The notes below the pieces were generated by a model, which saw nothing but the letters and a program-made list of their open reading frames with translations, made no database searches and was not told where the DNA came from. The position numbers and the translations under genes are program-made. A DNA stretch of 64,000 bases from Falsiroseomonas algicola. Its GTDB lineage: Bacteria > Pseudomonadota > Alphaproteobacteria > Acetobacterales > Acetobacteraceae. Shown piece after piece: positions 34,566 through 41,318 of the stretch. Numbering within the stretch: the stretch's first letter is position 1; the number at the start of each line of letters is the position of its first letter. Location: assembly GCF_011040385.1 (NCBI RefSeq), contig NZ_JAAIKB010000002.1, positions 496,001 to 560,000 of the forward strand, written 5' to 3'.

Positions 34566-36423
34566 CGTGTTGCACCATGCTGGGCCAGGGATCGCGATCC
34601 GCGGGCGTGGAGAAAAGGAACGCGCCGCCATCCTCGCCCGCCGGCACGAAGCCGAGCCTCGGATAGAGGCCGGCGACGATCTGGTTCTTGGCCGATGGCT
34701 TGTAGCGGCCGAGGACTCGGGTGGCACCGCGGCGGCGCGCCTCGGCCAGCACCAGGCTCGCGGTGAATTCCTCGACGCCGCGCGCCAGCACGCGGCAACT
34801 CATCACCCAGGTGTCGATGACGAGGTCCTGGCCCTGCTGGTGCAGCAGCAGGGCCGCGATCAGGCCATTGTCGCCGAAGCGGTCGCGCAGGCGGATGTGC
34901 AGGACCGTCCAGTCGGGATGCTGCGCCAGGGCGGCGATCTCGGCTTCCGTCGGCCGCGTACCGGTCAGGTGGAACTGGTTGCTCTTGCCGATGAGCTGCG
35001 CGATGCGCGGCAGGTGGAAGGGATCGGCGCCGCCGGTCGCGGCCACCATGTCGAGGCTCGCGAGATAGGCCTGCATGTCGACGAAGCCGGCGCGGTGTTC
35101 GTCGCGCCGGGCATTCTCGGCATAGAGCTGGGTGCGGGCGGCGTCCTCGGCGTTGAAGGCGATGGCCTCGAACCAGGCGCCGGCTTCCAGCGCCGCGATG
35201 TAGTGGGCCGGATCGTCGGGCATCTCTACCACCGCGACTTCCGGCAGATGGCGGCGGACGATGTCGCGCTCCATCGGGTTGTCATCGACGAAGACCACTG
35301 CATCGAGGCCGATGTTGAGCGTCGTGGCGATGTCGCGCACCACATCGGCCTTGTTGCCCCAGCCCGCGCGGAAGACGGCGAAATCCTCCATGCGCAGCAC
35401 CGTGTCGGGGTGTTCGCGGAAGGGCAGGGAGGCGGTGGCGGGCTCGTTCTTGGAGCAGGCGGCGAGGATGATGCCGCGGTCCTTCAGCGCCTTCACATGC
35501 GCCTGGAAGGCCACGAAGGCCTCGCCGGCCGCACCGCTGCCGAGGGCGATGCCGGCCAGCCCGTCATCGCCAATGACGCCGCCCCAGAGCGTGTTGTCGA
35601 GGTCGAGGACCAGGCATTTCCGCGCCAGGCCACGGGCGCCGGCGATGAGCCGCGCGGCGGCATGGGCCAACACGCCGGAGGAATCGGGCGCGACCGCGTG
35701 CTTGGAATGATGCCAGTAGCGCGGGTCGTGCCAGCGCTGGCGGCCGTGCCGCGCTGCGAGATGGTCGAGATCCAGCAGCACGACACCGGGAGGCGCCGTG
35801 AGAGCCAGTTCGGCGTTGAGGAGGCGGAGCGCGGTACGGTGACCCCAGGGCGCGGCACCTGCCAGGTTGCCTGCCGGATCCTCCGTTGGCAGGTCCGCGA
35901 GATTGTCGATGACCAGGCAGGCCTTCGCGCGCAGCGCATCCCACAGCGCGCGACGCGCGGCGATGGCGCGGGCAACGGCGTCGCGCAGGGTCTCCGGCGC
36001 AGCACCGGGCGGCACCTGCAAGGCGTGGTCGCGATGCGTGGTGAACAGCCAGACGACATCCGGCTTGAAGTCATGCAGGGCGCTGGCGGGATCGAGCACC
36101 GAGGCCGTCGCCGTATCGAAGGGCGTGAGATGGATGGTGGGTGCGAAGCCCGCGATGGTCAGCCAGTAGCGCAGCAGCGGTACGACATGGTCGAGCGTGC
36201 TGGCGCCCGCGATGGCGAGGCGGATCGGGCGCAGGCCGAGGGCCGCGGCATCAATTCCGTCGACAAGCCTTGCCGCGCGAAGCTGGTCGAGAAAATCGGT
36301 TCCGGCGCCGGTCGTCTCCCGCAGGATGGCGAGGCCGGCACCCGGAGTGCCGGCAGCGATGGCCGCGCGGGCGCGGGCCAAGCCGTCCTTCACCCGGGTT
36401 CGGTCCACCATGTCCAGCGGCAT
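34558..36423 (-). CDS. FkbH-like HAD-family glyceryl transferase/phosphatase with C-terminal GNAT-like domain
   Basis: This is a 621-residue protein with the HAD nucleophile region CLVLDLDNTLWGGVIGDDG near residue 274 and VVFVDDNPMERDIVRR later, both standard for FkbH. The C-terminal third (WTVLHIRLRDRFGDNGLI, LARGVEEFTASLVLAEARRRG) looks like the acyltransferase-like tail of the family. The N-terminal ~250 residues are longer than in minimal FkbH, as in the two-part versions. FkbH proteins load D-glycerate from 1,3-bisphosphoglycerate onto an ACP for methoxymalonyl or tetronate units. The next gene is such an ACP. The start at 36423 is my choice; ATG 36411 is also possible. Confidence 0.85.
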   Translation of the reverse strand: MPLDMVDRTRVKDGLARARAAIAAGTPGAGLAILRETTGAGTDFLDQLRAARLVDGIDAAALGLRPIRLAIAGASTLDHVVPLLRYWLTIAGFAPTIHLTPFDTATASVLDPASALHDFKPDVVWLFTTHRDHALQVPPGAAPETLRDAVARAIAARRALWDALRAKACLVIDNLADLPTEDPAGNLAGAAPWGHRTALRLLNAELALTAPPGVVLLDLDHLAARHGRQRWHDPRYWHHSKHAVAPDSSGVLAHAAARLIAGARGLARKCLVLDLDNTLWGGVIGDDGLAGIALGSGAAGEAFVAFQAHVKALKDRGIILAACSKNEPATASLPFREHPDTVLRMEDFAVFRAGWGNKADVVRDIATTLNIGLDAVVFVDDNPMERDIVRRHLPEVAVVEMPDDPAHYIAALEAGAWFEAIAFNAEDAARTQLYAENARRDEHRAGFVDMQAYLASLDMVAATGGADPFHLPRIAQLIGKSNQFHLTGTRPTEAEIAALAQHPDWTVLHIRLRDRFGDNGLIAALLLHQQGQDLVIDTWVMSCRVLARGVEEFTASLVLAEARRRGATRVLGRYKPSAKNQIVAGLYPRLGFVPAGEDGGAFLFSTPADRDPWPSMVQHDA

Positions 36424-36469
36424 TCTGACGTGCCCATCCCCCTGATCGGCGGTGGCACGATACCGGCGC

Positions 36470-36488
36470 CGCTTTCGCTTGCAAAGCG
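36470..36488. promoter_or_regulatory. Inverted repeat in the divergent FkbH/MaoC region
   Basis: CGCTTT (36470-36475) and AAAGCG (36483-36488) are exact reverse complements seven bases apart. They lie between the FkbH-like start (36423, minus) and the probable MaoC-like start (36551, plus). This is the only divergent promoter region inside the NRPS-PKS cluster, so a shared operator here could control both the second minus operon and the plus-strand trio. The arms are short. Confidence 0.3.
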
Positions 36489-36550
36489 TTCTGCTTGATC
36501 CGCGCAGCGGCGTCGTGGCAGAAGGAATTGAAGCTGGGGACTGGCATCGC

Positions 36551-36997
36551 GTGGCAGGCGGGGCGTCATCGCTGGAGTTCCAGGATCTCGCGCCCGGCCG
36601 CCGGGCGGAGATCACGTGTCTCATGGATTTGGACGCGATCGATGCCTTTGCGGCCGTGACCGGCGACCGCAGCCCCTTGCATCTCGATGCCGCCTTCGCA
36701 ACATCCCGCGGGTTCGCCGGCCGCGTGGCGCATGGGGCGCTGCTGGTCGGCTATGTCTCGCAGCTGGTGGGCATGGTGCTGCCGGGGCGGAACGCGTTGC
36801 TGCTGGGGGTGAACATGTCCTTCGTCGCGCCGGTCATCGCCGGCACGCGCGTGACCGTGGCGGGCGTCGTGGACCAGGTGTCCGACGCCGTGCGGTCCGT
36901 GGTGTTGAAGATCGAGGCGCGGGACGAAGGCGGCGCCGTCGTGGCGCGGGGGAAGGCGACGATCGGCTTCACGCAGGAGGTCGCGGCGCATGGATGA
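36551..36997 (+). CDS. MaoC-like (R)-specific enoyl-acyl hydratase/dehydratase
   Basis: This 148-residue single hot-dog domain has FQDLAPGRRAEITCLMDLDA, then the hydratase signature VTGDRSPLHLDAAFA with catalytic Asp and His, and GFAGRVAHGALLVGYVSQLVG. The family hydrates enoyl-thioesters or removes water from (R)-3-hydroxyacyl-thioesters. No ATG fits. GTG at 36551 (GGGGA about ten bases before) gives a normal family length, and GTG at 36452 is the longest option. It overlaps the radical SAM gene by eight bases. It may supply or isomerise a double bond in trans on the polyketide, or serve an unrelated acyl pathway. Confidence 0.82.
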   Translation: MAGGASSLEFQDLAPGRRAEITCLMDLDAIDAFAAVTGDRSPLHLDAAFATSRGFAGRVAHGALLVGYVSQLVGMVLPGRNALLLGVNMSFVAPVIAGTRVTVAGVVDQVSDAVRSVVLKIEARDEGGAVVARGKATIGFTQEVAAHG

Positions 36998-38612
36998 CCA
37001 GCTCGACCTCATCCTCGTCACGCAGTCCAACGTCGTGGACTACGAAGGCTTCGGCAATCTGCCGCTCGACCGCAGCGACCTCTACAAGCACCTCGTCTAT
37101 CCGCGGATGGTGCTGCATGAGGGGCGGTTCCGCTCCCACCTCGACTACATCAACCGCCGTGTGCATGGCCGCTACTTCGACCAGGGCACGATGGCGCAGC
37201 GGCGGGAGATGCTGAATATCTGGAACCTGCCCTCCATGGCGGGTGTCCACCTGATCAACTACCTCGCCCAGTTCGGCTACCGTGTCCGCGTCATCAACAA
37301 CCTCGACAGCGAATGGGACTGGTTCGAGGAGGCCTATCGCAACTGCCGGCGGCCGCCGCTGGTGGGCATCTCCTCCACCTTCTACCTCTCCTGGAAGGAA
37401 GTGGGCGGCGTGGCCAAGCGGCTGCGGGCGCTGGACCCGGAGATGGACATCGTGCTTGGCGGCGCCTTCGCGAATGCGGAGACGATCAACGGCGACCCCG
37501 CCGCCTTCGCGCAGCGCATGCGGCGCTACGGCATCCGCTACGTGCTGCATGCCTTCAATTCGGAGACCGATCTGCGGGACCTGCTGGCGGCACGGCGGGG
37601 CAAGGCCGCGATCGATGCGGTACGCAACCTGGCGCGCATCGATGGGAAGCTGGCGGGCGGAAGCTTCGAGCTGGGCCCGAAGGTGTGGAACGAGCCGCTG
37701 CTGTCGCTGAAGGATTGTCCGCCGACCTGGGACCAGCACCATCTGCCATTCCTGAACCGGACGATCCAGATCCGCACCGCCTCCGGCTGTCCTTTCGCCT
37801 GCGCCTTCTGTTCCTACCCCACCACGGCCGGGCCCTGGCAGACGGTGGAGGCCGACCATGTGCGGGCGCACCTCGACAGCCTGATGCGCATCGGCACCAT
37901 CGACCGCATCATCTTCATCGATGATACCTTCAACGTGCCCCCCCACCGCTTCCGCGAGCTGATCAAGATCTTCGCGGAGTACCGCTTCGAATGGTTCTCC
38001 TTCCTGCGGGTGCAGTATGTGGATGACGAGGTCGTCCGCATGATGAAGGATAGCGGCTGCAAGGGCGTGTACCTCGGCATCGAATCCGCCAGCGACAAGG
38101 TGCTGCGGAACATGAACAAGCGCGCGACGTCACGGCAATTCGCCGAGGGCGTGCAACTGCTGAACAAGCACGACATCGACTACCTCGCGGCCTTCGTCCT
38201 GGGCTTCCCGGGCGAGGATGACGGGACGATCCAGGAAAATATCGACTTCATCCGCGACAACGGCGTGCGGTTCTATTCCCTCAAGGAATTCTACTACATG
38301 CCCCACACGCTGGTGCATGAGAAGCGCGCGGAATACGGCCTGACCGGCATGGGCAACAAATGGTCGCACGCGACGATGAGCCACGAGCAGGCCTCGCGCA
38401 TCAAGCTGGAGATGTTCCAGGCGATCGAGAGCACGCATATCGATCCCGATACCTCGCTCTGGTACATGGCGTACCTGTATGACCAGGGCTACGACTTCGG
38501 GCAGATCCGCCAGTGGCAGGCGGAGATCAATGCGCTGATGAAGCGCCAGCTGGCCGCGGGCAACCTCGCCGCGCTGCCAGAGGCTGCGGAGTTCACCCAA
38601 GCTGCCGAGTGA
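36990..38612 (+). CDS. Radical SAM protein with probable B12-binding domain
   Basis: This is a 540-residue protein. Residues ~80-210 look like a Rossmann-type cobalamin-binding domain (GVHLINYLAQFGYRVRVINN, PLVGISSTFYLSWKEVG, DIVLGGAFAN), though the DxHxxG cobalt-ligand motif is not evident. The radical SAM core follows with CPFACAFC (C-x3-C-x2-C, near 266) and FIDDTFN and GIESASDKVLRNMNK blocks. Relatives carry out C-methylation at unreactive carbons, ring contractions or P-methylation. It starts inside the MaoC gene end and is followed by the MBOAT gene. Lying in an NRPS-PKS cluster, it is a strong candidate tailoring enzyme, but its reaction cannot be read from the sequence. Confidence 0.85.
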   Translation: MDDQLDLILVTQSNVVDYEGFGNLPLDRSDLYKHLVYPRMVLHEGRFRSHLDYINRRVHGRYFDQGTMAQRREMLNIWNLPSMAGVHLINYLAQFGYRVRVINNLDSEWDWFEEAYRNCRRPPLVGISSTFYLSWKEVGGVAKRLRALDPEMDIVLGGAFANAETINGDPAAFAQRMRRYGIRYVLHAFNSETDLRDLLAARRGKAAIDAVRNLARIDGKLAGGSFELGPKVWNEPLLSLKDCPPTWDQHHLPFLNRTIQIRTASGCPFACAFCSYPTTAGPWQTVEADHVRAHLDSLMRIGTIDRIIFIDDTFNVPPHRFRELIKIFAEYRFEWFSFLRVQYVDDEVVRMMKDSGCKGVYLGIESASDKVLRNMNKRATSRQFAEGVQLLNKHDIDYLAAFVLGFPGEDDGTIQENIDFIRDNGVRFYSLKEFYYMPHTLVHEKRAEYGLTGMGNKWSHATMSHEQASRIKLEMFQAIESTHIDPDTSLWYMAYLYDQGYDFGQIRQWQAEINALMKRQLAAGNLAALPEAAEFTQAAE

Positions 38613-38670
38613 CCTGCCGCCGGCCTGGGACCTCGTCTCGCCGGTCTTCCTGCTGATCGCGGCGGCGCTG

Positions 38671-39960
38671 GTGCTGGCGCGGCGCGCGCGGGCGGTCGCC
38701 TTCGTCGCGGGCGGGCTGGCGCTGGTGGCCTGGCTGGCGCCCACGCCGGCGGCGATGCTGCCGGTGCCGGCCATGGCGCTGGCGGGCTGCGCGATGCTGC
38801 GGCCGGTCGCGCGGCGGCCCGGCCTGCTGCCCGCGTCCATCGCGGCGCTGGTCGGGCTGTTCCTGCTGGTGCGGGAGGTGCTGCCGGCGCTGGGCTGGCT
38901 GCCGCCGATCGGGCTCGGGGGCAGCATCGGGCTGTCCTACGTCATGTTCCGCCTGGTCCAGCTGCTGGTCGATGCGGCGGAAGGCGAGGCGTCGGCGGAG
39001 GCGCCGTTGCTGTCCCTGCTGGCCTGGCTGCTCTTCCCGCCGAGCTTCCTCGCTGGGCCGATTGGGCGGGCGCAGGACTTTCTCGAGGATTTGGCGGCAC
39101 CGGCGGCCTGGCCCTCGCGCGATGCCTGGCTGCGCCATGGCGCGGGAATCGTGGGTGGGCTGTTCGGGGTGGTGGTGCTGGCGGCGGGGCCGTGGTGGGT
39201 GTTCCGGCAGGGGTTGGCGGCGCCGGGTGCGGTGGGGCTGGCGGCCGCGGCGCTTGGCTTCGCGGCCTGGCTCTGGATCAGCTTCGCGGGGTATTCGCGG
39301 CTGGCCGTCTCGCTCGCCGCGCTGATGGGCGTGCGGCTGCCGGAGAATTTCGACCGGCCCTGGGCGGCCGAGACCATGCTGGCCGTGTGGTCTCGCTGGC
39401 ATATCAGCCTGTCCGACTGGTTCCGGCTCTATGTCTTCAATCCGCTGCTGAAGATGCTGCTGGCGACGACCGGCGCGACGAAGCAGGCGCATTGGCTGGG
39501 CGCGATCGCCTATGTCGTCACCTTCCTGCTGATGGGGCTGTGGCATGGCATCGGCTGGCGCTTCGCCCTTTACGGCCTGCTGCTTGGCGTCGCGGCGGGG
39601 GTGAACAAGGCGGCGCAGACGCTGCTGGCTCGGCGGCTCGGCAAGCAGGGCTATGCGGCGCTCAAGCGGCGGCGGGACTATGCGCTGGCATCATCGGTCG
39701 GCGCGGTCGGGACCTTCGTCATGGCGCTGATGTTCCTGTGGCTGCCGGCCGAGGCCGTGTCCCTGGCGATCCTGCCGGCGGCGCTGATCGTGGCAGCGGT
39801 GCTGGCGACGGTGTTGCCGGCCGGCCGCGTCGTCGCGGATCGCGCCGCGCTTCGGATCGAGGCCCATCGCGGGCAGCTTGCGGCCATGCAGCTGGTGGTG
39901 CTCGTGGCGGCGCTCGCTCTCGGGCTCTCACCGCCGCCGCTGCTTTATCAGTTCTTCTGA
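38671..39960 (+). CDS. MBOAT-family O-acyltransferase (AlgI/DltB-like)
   Basis: This is a 429-residue membrane protein with about ten helices. The MBOAT core has FLAGPIGRAQDF, WSRWHISLSDWFRLYVF near residue 240 and the catalytic-His segment LLMGLWHGIGWRF near 289, typical of AlgI, PatA and DltB. The open frame extends upstream of the GTG at 38671 with hydrophobic codons (LPPAWDLVSPVFLLI) but no good start, so the true N-terminus may be slightly longer and use a rare codon. It moves acyl groups at the membrane. Co-transcription with the MaoC/radical SAM pair suggests acylation of the cluster product or an intermediate. It ends three bases before the convergent methyltransferase. Confidence 0.85.
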   Translation: MLARRARAVAFVAGGLALVAWLAPTPAAMLPVPAMALAGCAMLRPVARRPGLLPASIAALVGLFLLVREVLPALGWLPPIGLGGSIGLSYVMFRLVQLLVDAAEGEASAEAPLLSLLAWLLFPPSFLAGPIGRAQDFLEDLAAPAAWPSRDAWLRHGAGIVGGLFGVVVLAAGPWWVFRQGLAAPGAVGLAAAALGFAAWLWISFAGYSRLAVSLAALMGVRLPENFDRPWAAETMLAVWSRWHISLSDWFRLYVFNPLLKMLLATTGATKQAHWLGAIAYVVTFLLMGLWHGIGWRFALYGLLLGVAAGVNKAAQTLLARRLGKQGYAALKRRRDYALASSVGAVGTFVMALMFLWLPAEAVSLAILPAALIVAAVLATVLPAGRVVADRAALRIEAHRGQLAAMQLVVLVAALALGLSPPPLLYQFF

Positions 39961-39963
39961 CGC

Positions 39964-40860
39964 TCAGCCCGGCTTGCGCGCCGTGGCCAGCACGTAGTCA
40001 TAGGCGTTGTAGACCTTCTCGTGGCTGAAGCGCAGCGAGAGCTTGTAGGGCATGCGCGCGATGGGGTGGAAACGCTGCAGCATCTCTGGGTCCGTCGCCA
40101 TGAAGTGGTGCAGGCCGGGATAGACCTCGTGCCGGATGGAGCGGACCTCGACATCCGTGAAGCCGGCGGCGCGCAGCTTGGCGGCGTAGCTGGCGCGGTC
40201 GTCGGCGTTCGCTTCGGGCACCGCGTATTTCTGCATGAAGAACTTCCAGTTGAAGTCCTGCACGCGGCGGCCGAAGGTGCCTGCTTCCGGGTCATTGCGG
40301 ATGACGTCGGCCAGCGAGAGCCGCCCGCCGGGGCGCAGCACGCGCATCGCTTCGGCGAAGAACTGCTCCCGCGTGTCGAAGTGGAAGGCGCATTCGACGC
40401 CGAGCACCGCATCGGCGCTGGCATCGGGCAGCGGCATGGCGGTGGCAGAGGCCTCCAGCAGCGTGATGCGGTCCGCCATGCCGGCCTCCGCCACGCGCTT
40501 CTGCCCTGTCAGCACCTGGGATGTCGTGACGTTGAGGCCGGTGATGGAGCGCGGCGCCAGGCGCTGCATCCAGAGCATGTCCTGGTCGGCGAAGCCGAAG
40601 CCGACATCGACGACATCCATGCCGGGCCCGACGCCGGCGCTTTCCGCCACCAGCATCGCCATGGCCTCGCAGGCCTCGTCGATGGTCTTCGCGTCCCGCC
40701 AGTAGCCGAGGTTCAGGTAGAGCCCGCGCTTGCTGAAGGAATGGGTGGAGACGAGTTCGTAGATGTCCCGCGCGCTCATGCGCTTGAAGGGCGTGTAGAA
40801 CCAGAGGATGTAGTCGAGCGCTTCGCGCAGCTTGCCACGGGCCGGGATGGTGGTGCTCAT
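39964..40860 (-). CDS. SAM-dependent methyltransferase (class I, O-methyltransferase-like)
   Basis: This is a 298-residue protein with an N-terminal helical cap (LDYILWFYTPFKRMSARDIYEL), then motif I MDVVDVGFGFADQD, VECAFHFDTREQFFAEAMRVLRPGG and LSLADVIRND. The cap and the GYWRDAKTIDEA substrate segment resemble macrolide-sugar and myxobacterial polyketide O-methyltransferases. The start overlaps the oxidase-fragment stop by ATGA, so it is the last gene of the first NRPS-PKS operon. It probably methylates a hydroxyl or carboxyl of the product. Confidence 0.83.
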   Translation of the reverse strand: MSTTIPARGKLREALDYILWFYTPFKRMSARDIYELVSTHSFSKRGLYLNLGYWRDAKTIDEACEAMAMLVAESAGVGPGMDVVDVGFGFADQDMLWMQRLAPRSITGLNVTTSQVLTGQKRVAEAGMADRITLLEASATAMPLPDASADAVLGVECAFHFDTREQFFAEAMRVLRPGGRLSLADVIRNDPEAGTFGRRVQDFNWKFFMQKYAVPEANADDRASYAAKLRAAGFTDVEVRSIRHEVYPGLHHFMATDPEMLQRFHPIARMPYKLSLRFSHEKVYNAYDYVLATARKPG

Positions 40861-41318
40861 GCCGCATCGATCCGAAGGGCGAGGAGTGGCTTGTGCGTGG
40901 CATCGAGTGCCAGGGCGGTGCAGGCCCAGCTGGCGGGGTCGCCGGCATCGGTGAGTGCGAGGCCGGCCTCGGCGGCGGCGTCCTCCAGCGCGGCGGTCAT
41001 GTAGCCGGCTTCCAGCATGCAGAAATCCTCCGACAGCGCGCCATAGACGGGTTCGATCGCGGCCATCTGCGCGACGAGCAGCAGCAGCGGCGCCTCGCCT
41101 ACCGGGCGCGGGGACAGGGGCGCCAGGGCATGCGCCTCCGGGTCGTGGTAGTGGCAGCCGGGCGGCAAGCCGGGCAGGCCAGGCGCAGGCACGGAGAGGT
41201 AGGCCTGCACGGGATAGAGCGTGCCGGCGGAGGCGTAGCGGTATTTCGGCAGCGGGCCCGGCCGGCTGGCCAGGACGCCGAGCAGCCGGCCGAGGCTGTC
41301 GCTCGACAGGTCAGCCAC
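40857..41318 (-). CDS. Stand-alone fragment of an FMN-dependent thiazoline oxidase (SagB/McbC-type nitroreductase fold)
   Basis: This is a 153-residue protein, starting at a GTG with GGAGG six bases upstream and overlapping the PKS stop by eight bases; the ORF extends to 41354. It contains LGRLLGVLASRPG, KYRYASAGTLYPVQAYL, then GCHYHDPEAHALAPL and DFCMLEAGYMTAALEDAA. These are the central and C-terminal blocks of SagB-type oxidases and NRPS Ox domains. It lacks the N-terminal RRSxRxF strand that binds FMN in full-length enzymes. The two A domains of this cluster carry inserts with that N-terminal motif but no central blocks. Together they may rebuild one oxidase for thiazoline-to-thiazole conversion (inference). 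Confidence 0.75.
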   Translation of the reverse strand: MADLSSDSLGRLLGVLASRPGPLPKYRYASAGTLYPVQAYLSVPAPGLPGLPPGCHYHDPEAHALAPLSPRPVGEAPLLLLVAQMAAIEPVYGALSEDFCMLEAGYMTAALEDAAAEAGLALTDAGDPASWACTALALDATHKPLLALRIDAA

